Numbered from the stretch's first letter, positions 17,945-27,883 are shown. The stretch: 64,000 nt of DNA from Mediterranea massiliensis (GCF_900128475.1 NZ_LT635838.1:560536-624535); one strand, 5' to 3'. The notes: generated by a model from the sequence alone, not told the origin. Numbers and translations are program-made.

Positions 17945-20839
17945 TTAATTGGCGGGATTGCCACTCCAATGGTATCCATTAGAATTATCTTCTTTGCAAT
18001 CGTCTGCATTAGCAATATATGATACTGTACCGACATTGTGGATAGTACCATAATTTGTTATTATCAATTCAGCTTCCGACGAACCACGCAATGTAGCACC
18101 TTGCTCGATAGTCAGTTTGGCAGGTTCAGCAACAATAAGTACAGCATTTGATTTAGAACCAACTTTCCAATTGTATATTACCAGTTCACCGTCCTTTATA
18201 GTAGAAGGTTGGCCGAAGCTCAATTGGTTTGTTTTAATTTCAAGTCTCTTGCCTCCCTCAAATGTTACAGCACCAAAGATAACTCCATTAGTGAAAGAGC
18301 CGTCTACACCTGCAAGAGTATTGTCTGTATAAGGTTTCAGAGTTCCTGACTGAATCCACAATTGATTAGCCTTAGCTTTTGTTACATTGTCTTGCAACTC
18401 TTTGATAGTCATTCCGGTAACATCTTCTACTGCATACTGACATGTTTGAGCAGGACCATAAACAACATCAGCCATGTTGCTGTTGTTAATTGTACCAGTA
18501 CCACTCATTTCTCTTGTATAAGATCCCTCACCAGTTACGATGCTTCCATCATTTGATACTTGATGCAACATACCATCGTTTGCGATAAATCCTTCTTCTT
18601 CATTCTTAATAAATGTATCAGAAGTATTGACACCAATCAACTTAGCTTCAGGATAAATATAGATATACCCCTTGTTTTCACTCCATGGTTCATTGCTTAT
18701 CAGGATAACTGTACCATTGATATAAATGCTAGAACCTTCATTGGTGTCATAGTTGTATTCACCGTTCTCTATTCTCCCAATAAAGGCATCGGCCGTTTCA
18801 AATCTACCAGTATTGGTGAATACATTCTTTTCTACATTAAGAACACCGTTATTGTCGAACTTATCCTTATTCTCGATGTCGCCATTAACAGTCAATGTAG
18901 CAGCTTCCTCAATTGTCACTACAGCATCATCCTTACCGCAGTTAATGCAATCATTGTCATTGGTAATATTGCCTGTGATAGTAGCATCTTTTGTTACATT
19001 CATTTGGGCTTTATTTTCTACCTTGGCTTCTACTGTGCTACCCTCAAGAACAAATGTACCGCTGTTTTCAATGGTATATGCATTTACCTTGCAAGCTCCA
19101 GCATTCAGGCTGCCACCCAGTTCTACGTGGATGTAAGAAGCGTTCAGATCAGCATCCTTTGCAAGAGTCAAGGACTTGAAGATGTGCAGGTCTTTGATTC
19201 CAGATACTTTTTCTTCAGAAACCTGGTCTGCCTCGACTACAACATTTACCCCCTTATATTCGAACTTGTTGATACTGTTTTCTGCCTTCAGAATAACCGG
19301 AGTATTGTTATGGTCGCCAAGAGTATGCTTAAATATCAACGTTACGTTTACGCCATGTTCTTTCTTGTAGGTATCGATCAGACTGACAACTTCATCTGTG
19401 ATTTCCAGGCCATTGCCGTAAGGATAAACCTCAAAGTCAACATCTTGAGTTGTTGTGATGCTGGACAAACGAGAGTTGATCAGGTTGATCAGGTCGGCAG
19501 TTGTTTGAACACGGATTTCTTCTCCCTGTACGAATGACTGGTCATCGAATTTAAGTTGGGCGGTAGGAATTTCCATGCCGCTTTCCCACAGCTTAAATTT
19601 GTCCAGATCAAATACCTGGTTGTCAGCCGTTCCGCGCAGGTTGATCAAGATACCGGGTCTCCATGAACCCTTCATGTCGTTTGAACCCTGATCCCACATT
19701 TTACCGTAAACAACAACTTGCATATCCGTCCAGTCAAAGTCTGGCATTTCGAATGCCGGTAAAGCGATAGATACGCCCAGAACTCTGTCACTGGGATCAC
19801 CTGTATTGTTGGCTTTCAGCAGGACACCGCCTTCTTCTTCATCCGGGAAATTGAAAACATACTCGAATGCAGTATTTGTATCTTCCAGACCATACGGAAC
19901 CTGCTTTTCGGTGGTTGCATACTGTACCATCGAACGGGCAACCTTCTGGGTGAAGTATTCGTCGTAATAAAGTCCTTCAGCAATCGTATTGTCGCATTCA
20001 TCCTTCAATACGTCGATTTTTCCACCTGCTTTTTCAATTTCGTTATATTTATTATAGATAAAAGTCGGTAAAACTCCATCAGGTTTTACATAAGCTACTG
20101 TAGGAAGCGGCTTATCGCCGGGTGCCTTGAAGACAATCTTCTCTGCGACAAAGTCATTGGCAGCCTGGTTCTCGATAACAAATTTGGCATAGGTCAAAAT
20201 CGGCTTAAACTTCACATCGATAGTCAGCTTTCCAGTTTCATCGGCTTTCTGGTCGCGATAAATCTGCTTGTAGTCCAGCATGAACTGGTTGTCGCGATTG
20301 ACATAGTACTTGTCCGTTCTGGTAGAATGATGCTTCAGTTCTACATTCGGATTGATGTATTGCCACAAGTCGCGACGATTGGTTGCCTCGTCGTTCTTCC
20401 GGTACATAACAATGTAGTTTCCTTCAACCAATTGGGATGCGCGGTTAATCCATTTGCCATCTTCCTGAAGAACATAACCATAATTGGATTGGATGTAATT
20501 GACGGGCTTATACATCTCCCACCAATTGGACTGGTATGTGAACGGTGTTTTATTGGCATCAGGCCATTCACCGTCCGGGTAACCGTTTACTATTTCGATA
20601 TCACCACGGAATTCATCCATCAGATAGAGGCCGAGGGCATCGCCCACATCAGGTGTGGCAGTTTCCGCATTGTAACGGGTTGTAGGCTCATCCGTCTTAA
20701 AGTCCACAACTCCCACAACAGGACGTCCAGCCAGCGGATCTGTTGCTGGAGTAGCGGGCGCATCAAGAAAATCTTCTTGCGTACAAGCTGCAAAGAGTCC
20801 GGACAGTGCAGCCGTCATTAACAAATACTTTGTTTTCAT
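17945..20839 (-). CDS. Cassette B: large surface lipoprotein
   Basis: The 964-residue product starts MKTKYLLMTAALSGLFAAC with Cys19, then TQEDFLDAP. The N-terminal region has DALGLYLMDEF, similar to the W-x-x-GD-x-IG-x-x-LMDE block of A and E, and YVLQEDGKWI...EGNYIVMYRKN in place of the NYFFAYPYN block. Residues from about 480 are a long series of short Asn/Gly-rich strands (GTFVLEGSTVEAKVENKAQMN), probably a beta-helix. It shares architecture but little C-terminal sequence with A, C, D and E, as expected for variable surface antigens. Its stop is 33 bp before a terminator, and its start is 40 bp after the cassette B peptide. Confidence 0.8.
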   Translation of the reverse strand: MKTKYLLMTAALSGLFAACTQEDFLDAPATPATDPLAGRPVVGVVDFKTDEPTTRYNAETATPDVGDALGLYLMDEFRGDIEIVNGYPDGEWPDANKTPFTYQSNWWEMYKPVNYIQSNYGYVLQEDGKWINRASQLVEGNYIVMYRKNDEATNRRDLWQYINPNVELKHHSTRTDKYYVNRDNQFMLDYKQIYRDQKADETGKLTIDVKFKPILTYAKFVIENQAANDFVAEKIVFKAPGDKPLPTVAYVKPDGVLPTFIYNKYNEIEKAGGKIDVLKDECDNTIAEGLYYDEYFTQKVARSMVQYATTEKQVPYGLEDTNTAFEYVFNFPDEEEGGVLLKANNTGDPSDRVLGVSIALPAFEMPDFDWTDMQVVVYGKMWDQGSNDMKGSWRPGILINLRGTADNQVFDLDKFKLWESGMEIPTAQLKFDDQSFVQGEEIRVQTTADLINLINSRLSSITTTQDVDFEVYPYGNGLEITDEVVSLIDTYKKEHGVNVTLIFKHTLGDHNNTPVILKAENSINKFEYKGVNVVVEADQVSEEKVSGIKDLHIFKSLTLAKDADLNASYIHVELGGSLNAGACKVNAYTIENSGTFVLEGSTVEAKVENKAQMNVTKDATITGNITNDNDCINCGKDDAVVTIEEAATLTVNGDIENKDKFDNNGVLNVEKNVFTNTGRFETADAFIGRIENGEYNYDTNEGSSIYINGTVILISNEPWSENKGYIYIYPEAKLIGVNTSDTFIKNEEEGFIANDGMLHQVSNDGSIVTGEGSYTREMSGTGTINNSNMADVVYGPAQTCQYAVEDVTGMTIKELQDNVTKAKANQLWIQSGTLKPYTDNTLAGVDGSFTNGVIFGAVTFEGGKRLEIKTNQLSFGQPSTIKDGELVIYNWKVGSKSNAVLIVAEPAKLTIEQGATLRGSSEAELIITNYGTIHNVGTVSYIANADDCKEDNSNGYHWSGNPAN

Positions 20840-20878
20840 TTTTTAAAAATTTAATGTTAATACATACATCCAATAAAG

Positions 20879-20986
20879 TTAAGCAGGGACATCTTCGCTG
20901 AAGTCTACGCTTCCTTCAAATCCTTTTTCTACTTCCACTTCCAAGATTTCTACCTCGGGAGCTACATAAAACTTTTCCATTTCCAT
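20879..20986 (-). CDS. Cassette B small peptide, MEMEKFYVAPEVE family (35 aa)
   Basis: The peptide is 35 residues: MEMEKFYVAPEVEILEVEVE, then KGFEGS and the short acidic tail VDFSEDVPA. Compared with A, codons for Pro10, Glu11, Val12, Leu15, Glu16, Val17, Val19, Glu20, Lys21, Gly22 and Phe23 differ synonymously. This is the clearest evidence that the small frame is translated. Confidence 0.8.
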   Translation of the reverse strand: MEMEKFYVAPEVEILEVEVEKGFEGSVDFSEDVPA

Positions 20987-21191
20987 AATTTTTAGTTTTT
21001 AAATGTTAGTAATAAAATAAATATCTGTTTCACAATAGTCAGTTGCTTTTTCTTTCGCGGCTTCCGCCTGGCGTCTACACCTTATTATATATATAGGCTT
21101 CCACGCCTCCCCGCTTCTTTCACCACCCCCTTCCACAGCACACTACAGGGCACATTTCTGGCTGCAAAGTAACGAACAAATTTCCTAAATA
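20987..21191 (-). repeat. Cassette B conserved leader
   Basis: The leader is 205 bp, slightly shorter than A through small deletions near 21050-21075. The shared core is 21160-21191 and the -7-like box 21165-21172. The -33 position again reads AATC. Homology with cassette A continues upstream for nearly 300 bp more. Confidence 0.85.
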
Positions 21192-21357
21192 GATTTTGAT
21201 GGTATGTGGCTGATAATTAATCAAATGCATTTGATAAAGATTGTAATGGAACGGGAAATGAGTGCTATCAGGAATTTGCAGTTCGCGATATATTGGGCTT
21301 GATTTCAACCGATTGTCTGCTGCTAACGGAATGTTGGCGGAACAAACGCATCCTGAC

Positions 21358-21468
21358 TGACACCCCATCCTGACACCACAGCCCGTTCCGGCAAACCACT
21401 GTCTGCAAACAGATTAGGGAACGGAGCAGGGAGGTGCAGACGTGGCGGTGACACCAATATCTGACACC
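21358..21468 (-). promoter_or_regulatory. Cassette B: two pairs of 13-bp-spaced GGTGTCA heptamers
   Basis: All four heptamers are exact on the minus strand: 21358-21364, 21371-21377, 21449-21455 and 21462-21468. The proximal pair is 186 bp from the -7 box, and the pairs are 91 bp apart. Confidence 0.75.
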
Positions 21469-21571
21469 ACGACAAAAATGGATGTCAGGATTATTAAAAT
21501 ACAATGGGATGCGGCTCGGAAGAATCAAACTGAAAATTGCATTTTCATTTGCTTCTCCTCACACCTTTGCG

Positions 21572-21579
21572 TATCTTTG
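21572..21579 (+). promoter_or_regulatory. -7 box (TATCTTTG) of the first AAA-ATPase gene
   Basis: TATCTTTG with a TTTG -33 box 20 bp upstream. It supports the start at 21608 rather than the frame opening at 21482. Confidence 0.6.
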
Positions 21580-21607
21580 CCATAGTGTAACACAAATTGC
21601 TACCCGT

Positions 21608-23170
21608 ATGAAATACCCCATAGGAATACAGAGCTTCGACCGGATTATTGAAGACGGTTATGTGTACGTAGACAAGACGGAGCTGGTCTACCGCCTGGCG
21701 CATGAAGGCAGCATCTATTTCCTGAGCCGTCCGCGCCGCTTCGGCAAGAGCCTGCTAGTCTCCACGCTGAAGAACTATTTTCTGGGAAGGAAGGATCTGT
21801 TCAAGGGTTTGAAGATAGACCGCCTGGAAACGGAATGGAAGGTCTATCCGGTGTTCCATATCGATTTCAACGGTGGAAACTTTGCCGAACAGGGCGTGCT
21901 GGAGAAGTGGCTGGGCGGCTGCCTCGACATGTGGGAGCATGAAATGGGCTACAAGCCCAACGGGGAGCTTCCTTTGGGACTGCGCTTCATTGAGCTGCTG
22001 AAATATGCCCATCAGCGGAGCGGGCTCCGTGCGGTAGTGCTGGTGGACGAATACGACAAGCCCATACTCGATGTGCTGGATACCGACAGAAACCTCGAGG
22101 AGGAACACCGCAACATACTGAAAGGCTTCTACTCCGTGTTCAAGGGGGCCGACGAGCATCTGCAGTTTGTATTCCTGACGGGAGTGACCAAGTTCTCGCA
22201 GGTGAGCGTGTTCAGCGGCTTCAACCAGCCTTTCGACATCAGCATGCACGGCAAGTATGAAACGTTGTGCGGCATCACGCAGGAGGAGCTCGAGGCCCAC
22301 TTCCGCGAGCCCATCGGCGGCATGGCGGAGTTCTACCAGTGTACATACGAAGAAATGCTGGGCAGGCTCAAGGCCCAGTACGACGGCTATCACTTCAGCG
22401 ACCGGATGACCGACATATACAATCCCTTCAGCCTGCTCAACGCTTTCGATGCGCAGCGCATCTCCGACTACTGGTTCAAGAGCGGCACGCCGACGTACCT
22501 CATCCGCCTGCTGTCGCACACCAACGAGAACCTGAACGAGATAACCGGCAAATACTACGCCCCGAAGGAGTTTGTCGACTACAAGGCCGATGTGGAGCGT
22601 CCCCTGCCCATGATCTATCAGAGCGGATATCTGACCATCAAGGAGTTTGACAGGGATTACGGGACGTTCCTTCTCGATTTCCCGAACAAGGAGGTGAAGG
22701 AAGGGTTCCTGTCGATGGCGGCGGCCAACTATTTCAATACCCGTGAGCATGTGGACTCCTGGATCAGGAAGGCCTGTTCGCAGCTGCAGAAAGGGCAAGT
22801 GGAGGACTTCCGCGCCGGGCTGACCTCCTTCCTGGCCAGCATCCCCTACACCATGCGGCGCAAGGCGGACGAGCGGGAAAAGGAACGCTACTTCCACTAC
22901 ACTTTCTATCTCATCCTGCGTCTCATCAGTGTCTATACCGTCTATACGGAGAAGGCCCAGAGTCAGGGACGGGTGGATTGTGTCGTAGAGACCCCCGCCT
23001 ACGTTTACATCTTCGAGTTCAAGCTGGACGGTACGGCCGCCGACGCCCTGCGGCAGATCGGGGAGAAGGGCTATGCCCGCGAGTATACCGCCGACAACCG
23101 CCGGCTGTTCCGCATCGGTGCCGTGTTCTCGTCCGAGACGGGAACCATCAGCGACTGGGTGTGCGCCTGA
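21608..23170 (+). CDS. AAA-ATPase-like protein fused to PD-(D/E)XK nuclease-like domain (copy 1)
   Basis: The 520-residue product begins MKYPIGIQSFDRIIEDGYVY. The N-terminal two thirds is the AAA-ATPase-like domain (Walker A RPRRFGKSLL near 38-47; Walker B VVLVDEYD near 146). The last 130 residues are the PD-(D/E)XK nuclease-like domain with the core VDCVVETPAYVYIFEFKLDG, i.e. Asp, Glu and Lys of the fold. This family is extremely frequent in Bacteroides and its role is not known to me; links to mobile DNA have been suggested. It faces right, against the cassettes on either side, and has its own promoter. It is not a close copy of the gene at 33659. Confidence 0.85.
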   Translation: MKYPIGIQSFDRIIEDGYVYVDKTELVYRLAHEGSIYFLSRPRRFGKSLLVSTLKNYFLGRKDLFKGLKIDRLETEWKVYPVFHIDFNGGNFAEQGVLEKWLGGCLDMWEHEMGYKPNGELPLGLRFIELLKYAHQRSGLRAVVLVDEYDKPILDVLDTDRNLEEEHRNILKGFYSVFKGADEHLQFVFLTGVTKFSQVSVFSGFNQPFDISMHGKYETLCGITQEELEAHFREPIGGMAEFYQCTYEEMLGRLKAQYDGYHFSDRMTDIYNPFSLLNAFDAQRISDYWFKSGTPTYLIRLLSHTNENLNEITGKYYAPKEFVDYKADVERPLPMIYQSGYLTIKEFDRDYGTFLLDFPNKEVKEGFLSMAAANYFNTREHVDSWIRKACSQLQKGQVEDFRAGLTSFLASIPYTMRRKADEREKERYFHYTFYLILRLISVYTVYTEKAQSQGRVDCVVETPAYVYIFEFKLDGTAADALRQIGEKGYAREYTADNRRLFRIGAVFSSETGTISDWVCA

Positions 23171-23213
23171 CGCGCTTTCCCCACAGCCTGTACTTCATTT
23201 CTCCCGTCCCGGC

Positions 23214-23374
23214 ATCCCGCACTCGATGCGTGATCCACGAAGCACTGCATGAGCTTCTGACGAAGTGCTTCCTGATACCCTGATGAAGCACTGCATGAGG
23301 GTCTGACGAAGCACTGCATGGCACCCAGACAAAGCACTGCATGAGAACCTCACAAAGCACTGCATGACAATCAT
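23214..23374. repeat. REP-like palindrome followed by six 23-bp tandem repeats
   Basis: A REP-like palindrome (23214-23234) leads into six units of exactly 23 bp (23237-23374). The conserved part of each unit is A-C-G/A-A-A-G-C-A-C-T-G-C-A-T-G, followed by about eight variable bases; unit two is the most diverged. The array lies between the ATPase stop and the cassette C terminator. Its core is the same as the tail of the REP-like copies at 14183 and 14253. Confidence 0.85.
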
Positions 23375-23378
23375 ACAC

Positions 23379-23411
23379 AAAAAAGGCCGGAATCTTTGCA
23401 AGTTCCGGCCT
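23379..23411 (-). terminator. Terminator of cassette C
   Basis: AGGCCGGAA (23384-23392) pairs with TTCCGGCCT (23403-23411); on the minus strand a T run follows at 23379-23383. Confidence 0.8.
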
Positions 23412-23443
23412 CTTTTATGTTAGTCAAAAGGGATTACTCAGAA

Positions 23444-26400
23444 TCACTTGTCATTCTCAAAGTCACCATATTTAGCGCCTTTGTTCATCGTTTCTGCAAT
23501 TTCACCCCAAGCATGACCTTCTCTCAAGTCTATGGTACCATAATTTGCTTTTACGTAGAACCATGTCTTGGCGTTTGTAGGCATATCCTTGGCCCCAGCC
23601 AAAACTTCAGCTGCAGAAGCTACAGATGAATCGGCTTGATGGACGCGACATTCTTCTATATCCTCATTTCCGTAATATAATGCATATACACCACCTTGTA
23701 CAGCAACACAATAACCATTATAACTATCAATTGTTTTCTTCGTACCAGAATATAATAACTGGGCAAAGATTTCAGGAGTTACTGCCAAGTTTGTTTGTGG
23801 CCAACTTTCTGCATTTTGAACATTATTCATTCTTTTACCTTCAAAGAACTCGATTCTTATTCCAGATGTACCTTTTTTACCTTGCCATTTGCCATCCGCA
23901 TTCTTCTTGAAGTATGTGCTAATAAAGTTAGATAACTTAGCATATTCTTCATCACCCATAGAGTAAACATCCTCTGCAGGTTGGCTCAACTGACCGTTAT
24001 TGATGAGGCTACCACCTTCGTTGATGAGTGCGTAGATATAGTTAGGACTACCAAAGGTGCTGCTTGCTTCAGTGTCAATCCAGCCATTGTTGGTCAGCTT
24101 ACCGGCTACAACAATTTCATTGTTGCCCTTACTAACCATCACATTCACCTTCGGGTCGATTGTCAACTCTGCATTCTTCGATGATTTGATAGTGGTTACA
24201 TTTACAGTTCTTCTATCTTCTTTTTTATTGGTTGAAGCAATAATCGATGTGTTGGTACCATTAGCAGTAATAGAGCTCAAGGTAATGCCCTCTACTTTCT
24301 TGATGTCCAAACCGGCATTGTTGCCCAAAACAAAATTGATCTTGTTATACAAATCTTTTGCTACATCAGCCAATTCCAATACTACACCATTTACGGTCAC
24401 CTTATTCAAAACTGTCAAAGCTGTCTGCAGTTTCGGAGCAGCTAAGCTGTATTGTTCATGGTTCTTCACGATCTCATCATATTCTTCCTGTGAAGTCAGA
24501 GTCGTTTCAATCGTACCTGTTACATTAGGCTTAATTGAGCTACTTTCTGAATAGTAGTTATTATAGACTTCATATTGGGTTGCATCTGCCAATACGACAC
24601 TACCATTACCATCGTTATCAGTTACAGAACCGCGTGTCAACTGAATCAGCGCATAGGGATCTTCACCAACGGTGATGGTACCATTACTATTAATTCTATT
24701 CACAATCAGCTCGCCGTTGTTGTTGATTTCACCCTTAGTACCGGTAGTAAAGGTATTATTCAATATCGTAACATCTACCTTACCACCATACGTACCCTTG
24801 TACTGAACACCGGATTCGATATTGATGATACCGTAGTTATCAAGTTGTTTCAAATCAACAATACCGCGAATCTTATTGTTCATGCTATTCTCGAAGCCCT
24901 TTACGTTGATGGTAGCTGCAGCAGCATTGGTAAGCTTAAACTCTCCAGACAGACGTCCGTAAATGTTCATCACACCTTCGTTGGTTGCGTCAGCCAACAG
25001 GATAGCCTGTGTCTTATCACTATTATCATCAAGTACTTCAACCTTGACATCTTCCTCAATGGTCATCGTACCACGGTTTACCAATTCCTCGAACTGTACT
25101 TCCGTACCTTTCTTGATGACAACCTGAGCATCAGAAATCAGTCTGATGGCACCGGTAATGGTCTGCTGAACTCCATCTACGTCTTTATTTTCTACAGGAT
25201 TGCCTTGTTCACCATAGAAATCCTTAATCGTGTTTTCAACATCCATATCAAATACAACAGAAGCATTCTTCTGGTCAACCACATACAATTCCGGACGGTC
25301 TTCATAGTCGAGGATAGCGCAAGTCGGGTTGAACTTGTATTCATTCTGACCAACCAGATACAAATCAGCATCACCTTCATACTTAACCGGGAATGCGGGG
25401 AAGTAGTGGTCAGCATCAACTGTAATCTTGCTGTCCTTTGCAATCTTCACCAACGGAGTCTTCCATGCGTTTTCATTACCAAAGTCACGATAGTGGGCAT
25501 TGATGTAGTCGATGGTATAGTTCCAGTCTTCCGTAGTTTCTACTGTAAACTCATCGTTCTGATCGAACAGGGTGATGTTGGTTTTACCGCCACCGATGAT
25601 CAGGGTCTGTTCAGGCATGCCATACTTCTTGCCACGCTCCAGCGTACGTTTTTCAACTACTTTGCCGTCTTCGTCATACGAATTCAGATAAGTCTTGTAA
25701 ATACCCTCGCTGGTGTAAACGTCCAGCTCAAAAAGGCCCCATGTGTCATCTTCCTTATTCAGCTTTTCTTTAAAATCCTCACGTGTGTACGTGCCTGCAG
25801 GAACCACTACCATCAACTCCATTACATCGTCCTTGCTATTGAAGACGTACGGAGTTTCCAGCTGGAACTGAAGGTCGTTGCAGTAATCGTCGGCATCGGT
25901 TTTACCTATTGTTTTTAGGTCACCGTTGTCATCTTTCAGAGAAATGGCATCTGTCACCAGCTTCAAGGCTGCCTTGATCTGCTCATCGCTGACCATCGTT
26001 CCGTCTGCATTTCTTGTTATGATGGCACCATTATTCTTGAACCAATTCAAATAAGGCTGTTTCCCATTATCGTCCTTTGCGACTTTAATGCTATACTGAA
26101 TTTTAGCGATTTCCTGTGGGTCGATAGTCAGCGCGCGGGCAAACTTTTGTTTTTTGTCGTCACTACCTTTGATGACAACCTTGTTCACCGTAAAGTTGCC
26201 CCAATATTTGTCTTCGAGGTCAGCCTTGAACGTGAATTTCAGCACGCTGTGTGCACTGGTCAGGGTAACGGGCGTCTCAATGGGTTCGCCGTCGGCAATG
26301 GCCATGTCCATAATAGGAGACACGAAGAAGTTCTGTCCGCCGTTCGACGTGGTACCTACCTGCTTGAGACCGGCTTCTTCACCGGCGTTAACCTTCTGGA

Positions 26401-26881
26401 TGCGGTCGATTTCAGCCTTAATCTGACCTCTTTTGGTATTGTTGCCGTCATACAGGTTGTAGAACATATATGCACCTTGTACCACCGTTGTCGGAGTAGA
26501 GAACTCGGCCGATGCGGAAGGAGCGTTGATATTGGGAGCAAACGGATAATTGGTGATGGTGTAATTATCATCAGCTGTAGCGATGAATTTTATATCATCA
26601 CTTCCAGCATCAGCCTTGTAGTCAACAACCACACCACCAATCTTATCATCGGCGCTTTCCCACAGCCAGTCGATGGCAGTACCGTTGGTCGTACCCACGA
26701 TACGGGTCTGGGCATCTTCCTCACCGGCCTTGCTGGCGTTCAGGATCAGCTCTCCCTTTGCACGATTTTTCAGCACAGAATCCACCAACGAGTTGTTCTG
26801 TACTGTTTCAAAGTCATCATTGGTACAAGCTGCAAACAGGGCAGGAAGCACCATTAATGCTAAATAATACCTACTTTTCAT
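23444..26881 (-). CDS. Cassette C: large surface lipoprotein
   Basis: At 1145 residues it is the longest of the five. It starts MKSRYYLALMVLPALFAAC (Cys19), then TNDDFETV. The N-terminal domain is related to the others in plan (DWLWESADDKIGGVVVDY; QGAYMFYNLYDGN). From about residue 560 the sequence is a series of Asn/Gly/Val-rich strand repeats (GTMTIEEDVKVEV, NYGIINIESGVQY, NNNGELIVNRINSNGTITVG) typical of beta-helical surface proteins. Probable adhesin or antigen. It starts 56 bp after the cassette C peptide stop. Confidence 0.8.
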   Translation of the reverse strand: MKSRYYLALMVLPALFAACTNDDFETVQNNSLVDSVLKNRAKGELILNASKAGEEDAQTRIVGTTNGTAIDWLWESADDKIGGVVVDYKADAGSDDIKFIATADDNYTITNYPFAPNINAPSASAEFSTPTTVVQGAYMFYNLYDGNNTKRGQIKAEIDRIQKVNAGEEAGLKQVGTTSNGGQNFFVSPIMDMAIADGEPIETPVTLTSAHSVLKFTFKADLEDKYWGNFTVNKVVIKGSDDKKQKFARALTIDPQEIAKIQYSIKVAKDDNGKQPYLNWFKNNGAIITRNADGTMVSDEQIKAALKLVTDAISLKDDNGDLKTIGKTDADDYCNDLQFQLETPYVFNSKDDVMELMVVVPAGTYTREDFKEKLNKEDDTWGLFELDVYTSEGIYKTYLNSYDEDGKVVEKRTLERGKKYGMPEQTLIIGGGKTNITLFDQNDEFTVETTEDWNYTIDYINAHYRDFGNENAWKTPLVKIAKDSKITVDADHYFPAFPVKYEGDADLYLVGQNEYKFNPTCAILDYEDRPELYVVDQKNASVVFDMDVENTIKDFYGEQGNPVENKDVDGVQQTITGAIRLISDAQVVIKKGTEVQFEELVNRGTMTIEEDVKVEVLDDNSDKTQAILLADATNEGVMNIYGRLSGEFKLTNAAAATINVKGFENSMNNKIRGIVDLKQLDNYGIINIESGVQYKGTYGGKVDVTILNNTFTTGTKGEINNNGELIVNRINSNGTITVGEDPYALIQLTRGSVTDNDGNGSVVLADATQYEVYNNYYSESSSIKPNVTGTIETTLTSQEEYDEIVKNHEQYSLAAPKLQTALTVLNKVTVNGVVLELADVAKDLYNKINFVLGNNAGLDIKKVEGITLSSITANGTNTSIIASTNKKEDRRTVNVTTIKSSKNAELTIDPKVNVMVSKGNNEIVVAGKLTNNGWIDTEASSTFGSPNYIYALINEGGSLINNGQLSQPAEDVYSMGDEEYAKLSNFISTYFKKNADGKWQGKKGTSGIRIEFFEGKRMNNVQNAESWPQTNLAVTPEIFAQLLYSGTKKTIDSYNGYCVAVQGGVYALYYGNEDIEECRVHQADSSVASAAEVLAGAKDMPTNAKTWFYVKANYGTIDLREGHAWGEIAETMNKGAKYGDFENDK

Positions 26882-26937
26882 TTTTTATTCGTTTAAATTA
26901 ATACTTTGTTTACAAAATCAAGACAGAAATTCCACCG

Positions 26938-27048
26938 TTAGAAATCCTCTTCAGGACCTGTACCTTCCAAGCTTCCTGCGAAACCCTTCTCAACTTCTAC
27001 TTCCAGAACTTCTACTTCCGGAGCTACATAAAACTTTTCCATTTCCAT
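26938..27048 (-). CDS. Cassette C small peptide, MEMEKFYVAPEVE family (36 aa)
   Basis: The 36-residue peptide is MEMEKFYVAPEVEVLEVEVE, then KGFAGSLE and the acidic tail GTGPEEDF. KGFAGSLE is shared with cassette D, so C and D are the closest pair in the peptide as well as neighbours across the integrase. Confidence 0.8.
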   Translation of the reverse strand: MEMEKFYVAPEVEVLEVEVEKGFAGSLEGTGPEEDF

Positions 27049-27267
27049 AATTTTTAGTTTTTAAATGTTAGTAATAAAATAAATATCTGTTTCAGTCAAT
27101 AGTCAGTTGCTTTTCTGTTGCGGTTTCCGCCGGGCATTTCCGCCGCGCGTCTACACCTTATTATATATATAGACATTCACGCCTCCCCGCTTCTCTCACC
27201 ACCCCCTTCCACAGCACACTACAGGGCACATTTCTGGCTGCAAAGTAACGAACAAATTTCCTAAATA
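27049..27267 (-). repeat. Cassette C conserved leader
   Basis: This 219-bp leader is an inverted copy of the cassette D leader (29973-30191). The shared core is 27236-27267 and the -7-like box 27241-27248. The -33 position reads AATC. Upstream of the core the sequence follows cassette E (TGATAATCAG, then ATCTGAAATCTATTTAGG). Confidence 0.85.
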
Positions 27268-27434
27268 GATTTCAGATGTATGTATCTGATTATCAGCCAT
27301 TAAAAAGACTGGAAAATATAAGAATGATACAGAAATGACAATGAATAAGAATCCGCCTTCCTGTCTTTATCTTCCTTGCAGCCAGCCGGTTATGGAAACG
27401 GAGAACGGAGAACGATGTTACACTTCTACAGGAT

Positions 27435-27544
27435 TGACACCAGATTCCGACACCATCCAGCGTGTTGCCAACCTGTTGATACAATGTCGATTGTCTCGAT
27501 TTACGGAGGACGATGCAGCAGAAATGACACTACCTTGTGACACC
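27435..27544 (-). promoter_or_regulatory. Cassette C: two pairs of 13-bp-spaced GGTGTCA-like heptamers
   Basis: Heptamers on the minus strand: 27435-27441 and 27448-27454 (proximal), 27525-27531 and 27538-27544 (distal). The proximal pair is 187 bp from the -7 box. Two of the four have one mismatch. Confidence 0.7.
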
Positions 27545-27780
27545 TGCCGCAGTGTCGCGCTCCCCTTCATAAGCACAGTGGAGCCGCCGACAGACCGATT
27601 GGACGGACGTACCAACCTGCCGTCCCTGGGAAACGTCGGCTTACAAAGAATCCTAACACGGTGGAGCCGGAAAGTCTCTCCCGAGAGAAAAAGCCCCATC
27701 ATTCATGCATGGCTAAAAAAGACGACAATGGAAATAGAAAAATAATGCTCTCAATGCCATGTCCGGTCTGGGGCAATCGT

Positions 27781-27883
27781 TTGCTCGGCTTAAAGCGGTC
27801 ATTTACCCAGCTTAAAGCAACGGCTTGCCCAGCTTAAAGCAGTCGTTTGCCCAGCTTGAAGCAACCGTTTGCCCCGCTTAAAA
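27781..27883. repeat. Five 22-bp tandem repeats around CAGCTTAAAGCA
   Basis: The motif C-A/G-G-C-T-T-A/G-A-A-G-C begins at 27786, 27808, 27830 and 27852, with a last variant at 27874, exactly 22 bp apart. The spacer part alternates between forms like GTCGTTTGCC and ACGGCTTGCC. A 22-bp period is two helical turns. Confidence 0.85.

Noticed and set aside
23237..23374. CRISPR array
   Set aside because: Units are 23 bp in total with no separate spacers, and there are no cas genes in the window. The same applies to the 22-bp array at 27781.
27335..27745. A 136-codon frame upstream of cassette C
   Set aside because: It overlaps the heptamer pairs and the region homologous to non-coding DNA upstream of cassette E, where the frame is not kept.
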